A DNA stretch of 64,000 nt from Streptomyces jumonjinensis (GCF_009600885.1 NZ_VCLA01000156.1:171368-235367); one strand, 5' to 3'. Numbered from the stretch's first letter, positions 1-8,509 are shown. Numbers and translations are program-made. The notes: generated from the sequence alone by a model not told the origin.

Positions 1-603
1 CTCGGTCTCGATCTCGTCGATGTCGATCTGCACACCCGCGACCACCGGGGCGTACCCGTCGACCACCGTGTCCAGGATCGCGTACAGCACCGCCTCCGGG
101 CCCAGCGCGAGCAGTTCCGGGGTCCCCTCCATACGGCGGCGGACCGCCGACAGATCAGGGGCCGCACCATGGCGGACCGTGATCAGAAAGTCCTTGCCGA
201 CGAAGACGTGCAGCTCGCCGAAGTCGACCTCCTCCTGGGCGTCGAGATAGCGCGCCGCCCGCAGCACCACGAAGAGGGTGTCCCCATAGCGCTCCAGCTT
301 CGGGCGCTGATGCGCCTCCAGGGCGTCCTCGACCGCCAGCTCATGGAGATCGAACTCCGCCGCCAGCGAGAGCAGCTCCGCCTCCGTCGGGCGGTGCAGT
401 CCGATCCAGGCCATTCCATCCGGATACTCGTGCAGCCGGCGGTAGGTCTCGGCGAGCGAATCCGGCGCCGAGACCCGGAGCCCGTCGCGGTAGAGCACCG
501 CTTCCACCACGCTGCCCCGGTCCTCGCGCCCGGACGGCGGCACGGGCGGTACGGGAGCATCCGCCGCGGCGGGGGGCCGGTAACGCCTGGGGTACAGGGA
601 CAT
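1..603 (-). CDS. corA: CorA-family Mg2+/Co2+ transporter, N-terminal part (cut by window edge)
   Basis: The first 201 codons are present; the C-terminal membrane helices and the GMN motif lie off the left edge. The visible part looks like the CorA cytoplasmic funnel domain: 'WIGLHRPTEAELLSLA', 'VEDALEAHQRPKLERYGDTLFVVLRAARY' (split over residues ~90-118) and 'GKDFLITVRHG' are typical family segments. The family forms a homopentameric channel for divalent cations in the cell membrane. I placed the start at ATG 603, with GGAGG 11 nt upstream. Two more in-frame ATGs (621 and 648) lie in a 27-bp tandem duplication just upstream and would add the peptide MEASVALSR once or twice, so the N-terminus is uncertain. 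It is divergent from the AlkZ-like gene. The family assignment is firm; the transported ion is not shown by this fragment. Confidence 0.85.
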   Translation of the reverse strand, partial: MSLYPRRYRPPAAADAPVPPVPPSGREDRGSVVEAVLYRDGLRVSAPDSLAETYRRLHEYPDGMAWIGLHRPTEAELLSLAAEFDLHELAVEDALEAHQRPKLERYGDTLFVVLRAARYLDAQEEVDFGELHVFVGKDFLITVRHGAAPDLSAVRRRMEGTPELLALGPEAVLYAILDTVVDGYAPVVAGVQIDIDEIETE

Positions 604-610
604 CGGGCTG

Positions 611-664
611 CTCGCCTCCATCCGTGACAGAGCGACACTCGCCTCCATCCGCGACAGAGCGACA
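611..664. repeat. 27-bp tandem duplication (2 copies) before corA
   Basis: Positions 611-637 and 638-664 differ at one base in 27. The unit is nine codons long and in frame with corA; each copy holds ATG-GAG-GCG on the minus strand and a GGAGG. The duplication therefore copies a potential start codon plus ribosome-binding site. Confidence 0.85.
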
Positions 665-724
665 ACGGTGCGCCCGGGCAGGATATCCGGGGCACCCGGC
701 TCCGGCACGGTCTGCGCCCGGATA

Positions 725-747
725 TTGCGGACAGGAACTGTCCGCAA
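725..747. promoter_or_regulatory. 23-bp perfect inverted repeat, candidate operator
   Basis: Arms TTGCGGACAG and CTGTCCGCAA are perfect 10-bp complements around the spacer GAA. The right arm ends 20 nt before the ATG of the AlkZ-like gene, in the corA/alkZ divergent intergenic region. Size and symmetry fit a dimeric TetR- or HxlR-type repressor site. The regulator is unknown and none is encoded next to it. Confidence 0.7.
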
Positions 748-767
748 GCCTCCGTATCGTGGCTCCC

Positions 768-1895
768 ATGGCCACCACGACCACACCGCCGCTGCTCGGC
801 GTCCGCGCCCTCAACCGCGCCACCCTCGCCCGCCAGCGGCTGCTGCGCCGCGCCCCCCGGACCGAGCTGTCCGTCGCGGGGGCCGTCGAGCAGCTGGTGG
901 GCCTCCAGGCCCAGAACGTCAAACCCCCGTACTACGCCCTCGCCGCCCGGCTGGAGTCCTTCGACCCCGGGGAGCTCTCCGCGCTGATGGCCTCCCGCGC
1001 GGTGGCACGCCTGGTCACCCTGCGCTCCACCCTTCACACCCACACCGCCGAGGACTGCCTCACCCTGCGCCCCCTGCTCCAGAGCGGCGGACCGGACCGC
1101 GAGCTGAGGAACTTCCGCGCCGGACTCGCCGGGGTCGATCTCGACCTCCTCCGTACCCTCGCCCGTGAACTGGTCGAGGAGGAGCCGAGGACCATGGCGC
1201 AGCTCCGCGAGGCGCTGCTGAGCCACTGGCCGGACGCCGACCCCTTCGCGCGCTCCGTCGCCGCGCGCTGTGTACTGCCCCTGGTGCAGACCACCCCGCG
1301 CGGCCTCTGGGGCCGGAGCGGGCAGGTCACCCTCACCACCGCCGAACGCTGGTTCGGACGGACAGCGGAGCGGGAAGCCACCGCGAGCGAGCTCGTACTG
1401 CGCTATCTGGCGGCCTTCGGGCCCGCCTCCGTCAAGGACATGCAGACCTGGTCCGGGCTGACCCGGATGGGGCCCGTCTTCGAACGGCTGCGGTCACAGC
1501 TCGCCGTCTTCCGGAACGAGAAGGGCGTGGAGCTCTTCGACCTCCCCGACGCGCCCCGGCCCGACGAGGACACGCCCGCGCCTCCCCGCTTTCTGCCCGA
1601 ATTCGACAATCTGCTGCTCTCGCACGCCGACCGTGGCCGGGTGGTGGCCCGCGACGAGCACAAGGCGCTCACCTGGCGCGGCAACCAGTCCTATCCGACT
1701 CTTCTCCTCGACGGATTCCTCGCCGGGATCTGGCAGCTCACCGAGAGCGGGGGGACCGTGACCCTCACCGTGCGGACCTTCGCCCCGCCCGCCCCCGCGC
1801 AGCGCGACGCGATCGCCGCCGAGGGGGAGCGGCTGCTCACCGCCATGTCCCCGGCCGCCTCGTACGACATCCGGTTCGGTACGGTCCCGGGCTGA
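768..1895 (+). CDS. AlkZ-like (HTH_42 family) winged-helix DNA glycosylase
   Basis: The 375-residue protein matches the HTH_42 superfamily (E. coli YcaQ/AlkX, Streptomyces AlkZ), monofunctional glycosylases made of tandem winged helices that excise alkylated or cross-linked bases. The catalytic Q-x-Q motif of the family is present as Q47-A48-Q49 in 'VGLQAQN'. Other landmarks are 'RLVTLRSTLHTHTAEDC' near residue 90 and a C-terminal winged-helix segment ending 'LPEFDNLLLSHADR' and 'LLLDGFLAGIWQL'. I chose ATG 768 because the reading frame upstream of it runs through the palindromic site and has no family similarity. Such genes are also found as self-resistance genes in clusters for DNA-alkylating compounds, but no such cluster is visible here, so a general repair role is more likely. 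Confidence 0.85.
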   Translation: MATTTTPPLLGVRALNRATLARQRLLRRAPRTELSVAGAVEQLVGLQAQNVKPPYYALAARLESFDPGELSALMASRAVARLVTLRSTLHTHTAEDCLTLRPLLQSGGPDRELRNFRAGLAGVDLDLLRTLARELVEEEPRTMAQLREALLSHWPDADPFARSVAARCVLPLVQTTPRGLWGRSGQVTLTTAERWFGRTAEREATASELVLRYLAAFGPASVKDMQTWSGLTRMGPVFERLRSQLAVFRNEKGVELFDLPDAPRPDEDTPAPPRFLPEFDNLLLSHADRGRVVARDEHKALTWRGNQSYPTLLLDGFLAGIWQLTESGGTVTLTVRTFAPPAPAQRDAIAAEGERLLTAMSPAASYDIRFGTVPG

Positions 1896-1978
1896 CGACG
1901 GCGTGCGTGCCGTACGGCCCCGGGCTGACGATGGCTTCCGGTTCGGCGCGGCCCCGGGCTGACCCGCCCGGCGCTCCG

Positions 1979-3310
1979 TCACAGGCCCACATCGCGGGCG
2001 CGGTGGTCGTCGAACGTCTCCCGGCGCACCAGCAGCCGCGACCGTCCCCCGCGGACCGCCGCCACCGCCGGTCCGCCGGTCAGGGCGCGGCCCGACACCG
2101 GCGACATCCGGTACGCGCCCGACACGGGCGCCGCCAGCACATCACCGGGCCGCAGGTCCTCCGGCAGCTCCACCGGCCCGGCGAGCACCTCGCCCGCCTC
2201 GCTGTCCCCGGCCACCACCGTCGTCGCCCGCGTCGGCCCCTCCGGCGAACGGCCCACCAGCCGTACGGCGTGCCGCGCGCCGCACCGGTCGGCCCCCGGG
2301 GCGTCGCCCGTCCCGCCGTCCACGGACGCGAAGACCCGGCCGTCCATGCGCCGGACCGCCAGCACCCGATGGAGGACGACCCCGGCCCCGGCCAGCACCG
2401 AACGGCCGGGCTCCACGGTCAGCCGGGGCAGCGGATAGTCGAACTCCGCGCAGCAGCGGATGAGCTCGTCGTGGATACGGCGGCCGTACGCGGCCGGCGC
2501 CGGCACCGGCTGTCCGGGCGGGCACGCCACGGCGAAGCCGCCGCCCAGATCGATCTCCGGCAGCGTGATCCCGTACCGGTCCCGGATTCTCGCCATGAAC
2601 GCGATCATCCGCCGGACACTCCGCGCATACGGCTCGGGGGAGGTGATCTGCGAGCCGGGATGGCTGTGCAGACCGATCAGTTCGAGACAGGGCTGCCCCA
2701 GGATGCGCGCCACCGCCTCCTCGGCGTCCCCGTCCGCGACGGAGAGGCCGAACCGCTGCGCCCCGGCGACCGCGTGGATCCTTCCGGGGCCGCCCGCGTC
2801 CGGCCGCACCCGCACCATCACCTGCTGGGGCTCCGGGCCCGGAACCCGGGCCGCCAGAGAGGCGATCTCACACCCCGAGCCGATGACGATCCGGCCCACG
2901 CCGAGCCGTAGCGCGGTCCGCAGATCATGCGGCGACCTCGCATGGCCGTGCAGCACGATCCGGTCGGCCGGAAAGCCGCGTGTCGCGGCGAGTTCCCGCT
3001 CGCCCGCAGAGCCGACCGCGAGGCCGAGGCCCTCCTGCTCCATCCAGTCCACGACGGCCCGGCACAGAAACGCCTTGGCCGCGTACACCACCTCGGCGTC
3101 GGGCAGCGCGCGCCGCCAGGCCCGGGCGCGGGAGCGCACCTCGTCCTCGTCGAGGACGTACAGAGGGGTGCCGTACCGCTCGGCGAGCCCGGCGAGCGGC
3201 ACCCCGCCCACCGCGACGTCCCCGCCCGGGGCGGGCACGGCCGACGCGGGCCACGCCGAAGGCGCGGTGAAGCCGGGGTCCGGCACCGTGGTCACTGATA
3301 CCGCCGTCAT
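1979..3310 (-). CDS. Diaminopimelate decarboxylase-like PLP enzyme lacking the catalytic Cys
   Basis: This 443-residue fold-type III PLP protein has the LysA layout. The PLP lysine is in 'VYAAKAF' (~residue 84), the phosphate-binding glycines are in 'IDLGGGFA', and 'VEPGRSVLAGAG' and 'GDVLAAPVSGAY' follow. In true LysA a CESGD motif supplies the active-site Cys. Here the aligned segment is 'DSEAGE' (~residue 380), so Cys becomes Ser and the final Asp becomes Glu. The downstream segment with conserved Asn after GAY is also changed ('RMSPVSGRA'). It is therefore a diverged paralog whose substrate may not be meso-diaminopimelate. The start at ATG 3310 has AGAGG seven bases upstream. The SAV_915-like gene lies 89 bp upstream on the same strand and may be co-transcribed. 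Confidence 0.8.
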   Translation of the reverse strand: MTAVSVTTVPDPGFTAPSAWPASAVPAPGGDVAVGGVPLAGLAERYGTPLYVLDEDEVRSRARAWRRALPDAEVVYAAKAFLCRAVVDWMEQEGLGLAVGSAGERELAATRGFPADRIVLHGHARSPHDLRTALRLGVGRIVIGSGCEIASLAARVPGPEPQQVMVRVRPDAGGPGRIHAVAGAQRFGLSVADGDAEEAVARILGQPCLELIGLHSHPGSQITSPEPYARSVRRMIAFMARIRDRYGITLPEIDLGGGFAVACPPGQPVPAPAAYGRRIHDELIRCCAEFDYPLPRLTVEPGRSVLAGAGVVLHRVLAVRRMDGRVFASVDGGTGDAPGADRCGARHAVRLVGRSPEGPTRATTVVAGDSEAGEVLAGPVELPEDLRPGDVLAAPVSGAYRMSPVSGRALTGGPAVAAVRGGRSRLLVRRETFDDHRARDVGL

Positions 3311-3399
3311 CCGTACACCTCTGTTCTGTCGGCTGTTCTGTCCGCGGATTCCGATGAACCGGATAGGCCGAGCGGGCCCTGTGCGAGCGGGGAGGCGGA

Positions 3400-3804
3400 T
3401 CAGCCGGGGAAGGCGCGGGCCGCCGTCCCCAGGGAAGCGTCCATGGCGTCCGGGTCCCCGCCGCCGCGCACACAGATCCGGAGCGGGGCCCGCACCGCGC
3501 GGACCACGGGGGAGGGGGCGGCGAACCGGGGGTCCACGGTCAGCGTGGTCACCCCGAGCGGCTCGGCGAGCGCGCGCAGCGCGGGCTCCGCCAGCCGGAT
3601 CCACCGCTGCCGCTCGCCGAGGGTCTCGGTCAGCCGCTCCGGGCAGGTGAACGCGACGGCGGTGCGCACACCGAGCGGTGTGCGCAGGAAGCGCAGATGA
3701 AACCCACCGGCGGAGCCGAGCCTGACCGGCACGAACAGCGGCCCCGCCGGGCGGGGTTCGTCGGGGTCGGCGGTGTCCGTTTCCTCATGGTCGCGCATGT
3801 CCAT
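3400..3804 (-). CDS. SAV_915-like small Streptomyces protein
   Basis: A soluble protein of 134 residues with no signal peptide or membrane segment. The core 'LFVPVRLGSAGGFHLRFLR', 'AVAFTCPERL' and 'LAEPALRALAEPLGV' resembles the SAV_915 family of actinomycetes, which I recall as being of unknown function and often next to regulatory or metabolic genes. The start is ATG 3804, preceded by GGAGGA at suitable spacing; ATG 3798 is an in-frame alternative. The first ~20 residues are acidic and probably disordered. No catalytic motif is visible. Confidence 0.65.
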   Translation of the reverse strand: MDMRDHEETDTADPDEPRPAGPLFVPVRLGSAGGFHLRFLRTPLGVRTAVAFTCPERLTETLGERQRWIRLAEPALRALAEPLGVTTLTVDPRFAAPSPVVRAVRAPLRICVRGGGDPDAMDASLGTAARAFPG

Positions 3805-4035
3805 GGTGTCCTCCACAGGGATGGCTGCCGCCGGTCGTGTCCGGAGACCCTTCGACGCTATGCCCGCGCCGGGGCCGTACGGCGGTTCCATGACGCGTCG
3901 CTGATCGTCCGGGCCCGGTATTTGACGCCCTCTTGGCGACCTGGCCACGGGGTTCGTGTCTCCGGTGCGGCGTCTCGCGGTCGCTGCGCCGCCGCCGGGC
4001 TCGCCCGCCCGAGGCCGCGTCTCGCGGCCCAGGCC

Positions 4036-4905
4036 CTACGGCAGCAGCCCCGCCCGCCGCGCCGCCACCACCGCCTCCAGGCGGGTGTGCGCCCCCAGCT
4101 TGCGCATCGCCGCCCGCAGATACCCCTTCACCGTCTCCGGGCGGAGCCCCAGCCGCTCCGCCGCCGCCGCGTTCGTCGAGCCCGCCGCCACACACGCCAG
4201 CACATCCACCTCACGGGGCGCCAGCGTCACCGAACCGGCCGCCACCGCTCGCGCGTTCCCGCCCCCGCTCCCCTCCCCGCCGCCCGTACGGGCCTCCGCG
4301 CGCGCCGCCGCCAACCGGGCGCAGACCGCGATCAGCTGCTCCCTCAGCAGCGGATCCGCCACCCGGGGCGCCAGCGCCCGCAGCACGCCGTGCACCTCGC
4401 GGACCTCTTCCCAAGCCCCCGGCCCGGCCGGCTCGCACGCCACCGTCAGCAGCCCCTGCACCTCCTCCCGCACCAGCAGCGCCTGCTCCACATCACGGGC
4501 CGCCGCCACCGCCGCGTCGAAGGCGCGGTCCCCCAGCGGAAGCGGTCGCCGCAGCGCCCCGTACAGCACCCCCCGCACCTTGCGGCGCACCACGACCGGC
4601 ACCGCCAGCACCGATCGCAGCCCCTCCGCCAGAACCGCCGCGTCGTACTCATGGCTGATGTGCCGGGCCTCGCGGTAGTCGGTCACCGCGCACGGCCGGG
4701 ACAGCGCCATGGACTTTCCGCCGAGCCCGTTGCCCATACAGATCGCGAGACCGTGCAGCGCGTACGTCTGCGCTCCGCTGATCTGCGCGATCCGCAGCCG
4801 CTGGGGGTCGTGCAGCAGTCCTCCGAAGGCGATGGGAAGCCCGGTCGCACGGCGCAGCCGCAGCAGCGCCCCCCGCATCTCCACCGCATCGGCAGCCTCG
4901 GACAT
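4036..4905 (-). CDS. GAF-domain LuxR-type transcriptional regulator
   Basis: In this 289-residue protein residues ~10-150 look like a GAF sensor domain (a small-ligand or aromatic-binding fold). A C-terminal LuxR/GerE helix-turn-helix occupies ~225-285: 'LAPREVDVLACVAAGSTNAAAAERLGL' (split) then 'RPETVKGYLRAAMRKLGAHTR'. The start ATG 4905 is preceded by GGAGGGAGTGGAG. It is divergent from the two acyl-CoA synthetase genes, and a perfect palindrome lies between them, so it most likely controls them in response to an acid or acyl-CoA substrate. The effector cannot be read from sequence. Confidence 0.8.
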   Translation of the reverse strand: MSEAADAVEMRGALLRLRRATGLPIAFGGLLHDPQRLRIAQISGAQTYALHGLAICMGNGLGGKSMALSRPCAVTDYREARHISHEYDAAVLAEGLRSVLAVPVVVRRKVRGVLYGALRRPLPLGDRAFDAAVAAARDVEQALLVREEVQGLLTVACEPAGPGAWEEVREVHGVLRALAPRVADPLLREQLIAVCARLAAARAEARTGGGEGSGGGNARAVAAGSVTLAPREVDVLACVAAGSTNAAAAERLGLRPETVKGYLRAAMRKLGAHTRLEAVVAARRAGLLP

Positions 4906-4954
4906 CTCTCCACTCCCTCCACTCTCCCGCTGCCGCGCCGCAGTGGGTGGTCAC

Positions 4955-4968
4955 CCCCCGATCGGGGG
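4955..4968. promoter_or_regulatory. Perfect palindrome between the LuxR regulator and the acyl-CoA synthetase
   Basis: CCCCCGATCGGGGG is a perfect 14-bp palindrome about 50 bp before the regulator start and 62 bp before the synthetase start. A second palindrome, GACGTACGTC, follows at about 4974-4983. Either is a plausible site for the GAF-LuxR protein. Confidence 0.5.
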
Positions 4969-5030
4969 TGGTGAGACGTACGTCACTGATTACACGATGC
5001 TACTGAGTGGTGTGGCAATGAGGAGGGCAC

Positions 5031-6710
5031 ATGGCGGCAAGCAGCGTCACCGAGGAGTTCCGGGCAGCCCGGGACTTCCTGCTGCGGCACCGAGAGGACT
5101 ACCGGAGCGCGTACGACGGCTTCGTCTGGCCCCGGCCCGGGGAGTTCAACTGGGCGCTCGACTGGTTCGACGCCATCGCGGACCGGAACGACCGCACCGC
5201 GCTGCACATCGTGGAGGAGGACGGCACCGGAATCCGGCTCTCCTTCGCCGAGCTGTCCGCGCGCTCGAACCGGGTGGCGAACTGGCTGCGCGCTCAGGGC
5301 GTACGCGCCGGTGACCGCGTCGTCGTCATGCTCGGCAACCAGCACGAGCTGTGGGAGACCGCCCTCGCCGCGATGAAGCTGCGGGCCGTGGTGATCCCCG
5401 CGACCCCGCTGCTCGGCCCCCTCGATCTGCACGACCGGGTGGAGCGCGGCCGGGCGGCGCATGTCGTCGTACGCGCCGAGGACCGGGCCAAGTTCGACGC
5501 GGTGCCCGGGGAGTACACCCGTATCGCGGTCGGCGGAGGAGCGTCGGACGGTTGGATTCCGTATGAGGAGGCGCAGAGCGCCGACGCCGAATTCCGACCG
5601 GACGGGATCACCCGATCCGATGACCCCCTGATGCTCTACTTCACCTCCGGGACCACGGATCGCCCCAAACTCGTGGAGCACACCCACGCCTCCTACCCCA
5701 TCGGTCATCTCGCGACCATGTACTGGATCGGCCTTCAGCCCGGCGATGTGCATCTCAACATCTCCTCACCGGGCTGGGCCAAACACGCCTGGTCCAATCT
5801 CTTCGCCCCGTGGAACGCGGAGGCGACCGTCTTCATCCACAACTACCGCCGCTTCGACGCGGCCCGGCTGATGACGGAGATGGACCGGGCGGGCGTCACC
5901 AGCTTCTGCGCCCCGCCCACGGTCTGGCGGATGCTCATCCAGGCCGACCTCGGCCAGCTGCGGATCCCGCCGCGCGAGGCGGCAGCCGCGGGCGAACCCC
6001 TCAACCCCGAGGTCATCGAGACCGTACGCCGCGAGTGGGGCGTCACCGTCCGGGACGGCTTCGGACAGACGGAGACCGCCGTCCAGGTCTCCAACAGCCC
6101 CGGTCAGCTGCTGAAAGCGGGCTCGATGGGCCGCCCCAGCCCCGGCTACCGGGTGGAGCTGCTCGATCCGGTCACCGGCGAACCCGGCGCGGACGAGGGC
6201 GAGATCTCCCTCGATCTGTCCGCCCGTCCGGTAGGGCTGATGACCGGCTACCACGGCGACTCCGAGCGCACCGCCGAGGTCATGACGGGCGGCTACTACC
6301 GCACCGGGGACATCGGCTCCCGTGACGCCGACGGATACATCACCTACATCGGCCGCTCCGACGACGTGTTCAAGGCGTCCGACTACAAGATCTCGCCGTT
6401 CGAGCTGGAGAGCGCGCTGCTCCAGCACGAAGCGGTGGCCGAGGCGGCGGTGGTGCCCGCGCCCGACGAGCTGAGACTCGCCGTGCCCAAGGCGTACATC
6501 GTCCTCGCGGACGGCTGGGAGCCCGGACCGGAGACCGCCCGCATCCTCTTCGCGCACGCGCGCTCCGTCCTCGCCCCGTACAAACGCGTTCGGCGCATCG
6601 AATTCGCCGAACTCCCCAAGACCGTCTCCGGCAAGATCCGCCGGATCGAGCTGCGCGAACGCACGGCCAAGGGCTCGACCGCCGAGTACGACGAGGGGAA
6701 TCTGCGATGA
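5031..6710 (+). CDS. AMP-binding acyl-CoA synthetase (medium-chain/ACSM-like)
   Basis: A 559-residue ANL-superfamily enzyme. The phosphate-binding loop 'TSGTTDRPK' is near residue 204, followed by 'DGFGQTETAV' (~340), 'GYYRTGDIG' with the ribose-binding Asp (~422), and the C-terminal catalytic lysine in 'KTVSGKIRR' (~533). These motifs indicate ATP-dependent acyl-adenylate formation followed by transfer to CoA. The overall arrangement with 'NISSPGWAKHAWSNLFAPW' is typical of medium-chain acyl/benzoyl-CoA ligases. The start ATG 5031 has AGGAGG five bases upstream. It is followed by a run of short duplicated start/stop units and a second synthetase on the same strand, so the two are probably one operon under the divergent GAF-LuxR regulator. 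The substrate is not determined. Confidence 0.88.
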   Translation: MAASSVTEEFRAARDFLLRHREDYRSAYDGFVWPRPGEFNWALDWFDAIADRNDRTALHIVEEDGTGIRLSFAELSARSNRVANWLRAQGVRAGDRVVVMLGNQHELWETALAAMKLRAVVIPATPLLGPLDLHDRVERGRAAHVVVRAEDRAKFDAVPGEYTRIAVGGGASDGWIPYEEAQSADAEFRPDGITRSDDPLMLYFTSGTTDRPKLVEHTHASYPIGHLATMYWIGLQPGDVHLNISSPGWAKHAWSNLFAPWNAEATVFIHNYRRFDAARLMTEMDRAGVTSFCAPPTVWRMLIQADLGQLRIPPREAAAAGEPLNPEVIETVRREWGVTVRDGFGQTETAVQVSNSPGQLLKAGSMGRPSPGYRVELLDPVTGEPGADEGEISLDLSARPVGLMTGYHGDSERTAEVMTGGYYRTGDIGSRDADGYITYIGRSDDVFKASDYKISPFELESALLQHEAVAEAAVVPAPDELRLAVPKAYIVLADGWEPGPETARILFAHARSVLAPYKRVRRIEFAELPKTVSGKIRRIELRERTAKGSTAEYDEGNLR

Positions 6711-6805
6711 CGGACGAGGTGGATCCGCGATGAGCGACGAGGTGGATCTGCGATTGAGGGACCAGGGAGACCTGCGATGAGCCGCGAGGAGGATCCGCGA
6801 TGAGC
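6699..6805 (+). repeat. Degenerate 23-24-bp tandem repeats at an operon junction
   Basis: About 4.6 imperfect units begin near 6699, 6722, 6745, 6769 and 6792. Each has the form GA(T/C)C(T/C)GCGATGAG followed by a purine-rich tail (GACGAGGTG or CGCGAGGAG). Most units contain an overlapping start/stop ATGA and a potential Shine-Dalgarno. The first supplies the stop of the upstream synthetase and the last supplies GAGGAGG and the ATG (6800) of the next gene. Confidence 0.8.
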
Positions 6806-8509
6806 ACGGTGCGCACCGGGGCGTCCCGCCCGGCACACAAGGGGGGCCACCGGCCCGATCAGCCCCACGGAGGCCCCGCGGCGAACCCGGACCGCCGCAC
6901 ACCGCTCTCGTACGACCACGGCATCGCCGCCACCCCGCTCCTGGGCGACACCATCGGCCAGAACCTCGACCGGGCCGTCGCCGCGCACCCGGACCGCGAG
7001 GCGCTCGTCGTCCTGGCCGGACCCCGCTGGACCTACGCCGAGTTCGGCGCGGCCGTCGACCGGCTCGCGCGCGGATTCCTGGGCATCGGCGTCGCCCGGG
7101 GCGACCGGGTCGGGATCTGGGCCGTCAACTGCGCCGAGTGGGTGCTGGTGCAGTACGCCACCGCCCGCATCGGCGCGATCATGGTGAACGTCAACCCCGC
7201 CTACCGCGCGCATGAACTGGAGTATGTGCTCAACCAGTCCGGGGTCTCGGTGCTCTGCGCCTCACAGCGCCACAAGGACAGCGACTACCGCGCCCTGGTG
7301 GAGCGGGTACGCCCCCGCTGTCCCCGGCTGCGCTCCGTCCACTACATCGGGGACGGCTCCTGGGACGAGCTGCTGGCCGCCGCCGCTCCGGTCACCGCCG
7401 GCGAACTGGCCGCCCGGGAGGCCGAGCTGTCCTGCGACGACCCGGTCAACATCCAGTACACCTCAGGCACCACCGGTTTCCCCAAGGGCGCCACCCTCAC
7501 CCACCACAACATCCTCAACAACGGCTACTTCGTGGGGGAGACGCTCGGCTACACCGAACGGGACCGCATATGCATACCCGTGCCCTTCTACCACTGCTTC
7601 GGCATGGTCATGGGCAATCTCGCGGCCACCTCGCACGGTGCGTGCATGGTGGTCCCCGCGCCGTCCTTCGACCCGGCCGCCACCCTCCGCGCGGTCGCCG
7701 AGGAGCGATGCACCTCGCTGTACGGGGTGCCGACGATGTTCATCGCCGAACTGAGTCTGCCCGACTTCGCGTCGTACGACCTCACCTCGCTGCGCACCGG
7801 CATCATGGCGGGCTCGCCGTGCCCGGTGGAGGTGATGAAACGGGTCGTCGCCGAGATGCACATGGCGGAGGTGTCGATCTGCTACGGCATGACGGAGACC
7901 TCCCCGGTCTCCACCCAGACCCGGCGCTCCGACGATCTGGAGCGCCGCACCGGGACGGTCGGCCGGGTGCTGCCGCATGTCGAGGTCAAGGTGACCGACC
8001 CGGTCACCGGGGTGACCCTGCCGCGCGGGCGGGCCGGTGAGCTGTGCACCCGCGGCTACAGCGTGATGGCCGGATACTGGGGCGAGCCGGAGAAGACCGC
8101 CGAGGCGGTCGACACCGGTCGCTGGATGCACACCGGCGACCTCGCGGTGATGCGCGAGGACGGCTGTGTGCAGATCGTGGGGCGGATGAAGGACATGATC
8201 ATCCGAGGGGGCGAGAACGTCTACCCACGGGAGATCGAGGAGTTTCTCCACGCCCATCCCAAGGTCGCCGATGTGCAGGTCGTCGGGGTCCCGGACGACC
8301 GGTACGGGGAGGAGATCCTCGCCTGCGTCGTCCCCGGCGACCCCGCCGATCCGCCGACCCTGGACGATATCGCCGCCTTCTGCCGCGAACGGCTCGCGCA
8401 CTACAAGATCCCGCGTCGGCTGGAGATCCTGGAGACCTTTCCGATGACGGTCAGCGGGAAGGTGCGGAAGGTGGAGCTGAGGGAGCGGTACAGCCCCGGG
8501 GGCGGCTGA
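6800..8509 (+). CDS. Fatty-acid--CoA ligase (FadD family)
   Basis: In this 569-residue AMP-binding protein the P-loop is 'YTSGTTGFPKG' (~residue 220). It has 'CYGMTETSPVS' (~365), the motif 'GRMKDMIIRGGENVYPREIE' (~462-481) and the C-terminal lysine in 'TVSGKVRK' (~550). This is the long/medium-chain acyl-CoA synthetase pattern (FadD2/FadD35-like). It activates free acids to acyl-CoA in the cytoplasm for beta-oxidation or biosynthesis. The start ATG 6800 has GAGGAGG seven bases upstream in the last unit of the junction repeat. The first ~30 residues (HKGGHRPDQPHGGPAANP) are low-complexity and probably dispensable. Its substrate range is unknown. Confidence 0.9.
   Translation: MSTVRTGASRPAHKGGHRPDQPHGGPAANPDRRTPLSYDHGIAATPLLGDTIGQNLDRAVAAHPDREALVVLAGPRWTYAEFGAAVDRLARGFLGIGVARGDRVGIWAVNCAEWVLVQYATARIGAIMVNVNPAYRAHELEYVLNQSGVSVLCASQRHKDSDYRALVERVRPRCPRLRSVHYIGDGSWDELLAAAAPVTAGELAAREAELSCDDPVNIQYTSGTTGFPKGATLTHHNILNNGYFVGETLGYTERDRICIPVPFYHCFGMVMGNLAATSHGACMVVPAPSFDPAATLRAVAEERCTSLYGVPTMFIAELSLPDFASYDLTSLRTGIMAGSPCPVEVMKRVVAEMHMAEVSICYGMTETSPVSTQTRRSDDLERRTGTVGRVLPHVEVKVTDPVTGVTLPRGRAGELCTRGYSVMAGYWGEPEKTAEAVDTGRWMHTGDLAVMREDGCVQIVGRMKDMIIRGGENVYPREIEEFLHAHPKVADVQVVGVPDDRYGEEILACVVPGDPADPPTLDDIAAFCRERLAHYKIPRRLEILETFPMTVSGKVRKVELRERYSPGGG

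Noticed and set aside
183..1226. Long minus-strand frame (347 codons) over corA start and the AlkZ-like gene
   Set aside because: It lies in a shifted frame relative to corA and antisense to a gene with a recognisable catalytic QxQ motif; its translation is low-complexity Arg/Gly/Pro.
5031..8509. Two acyl-CoA synthetases considered as part of a natural-product cluster
   Set aside because: No PKS, NRPS or tailoring genes nearby; a two-gene catabolic operon with its regulator explains them.
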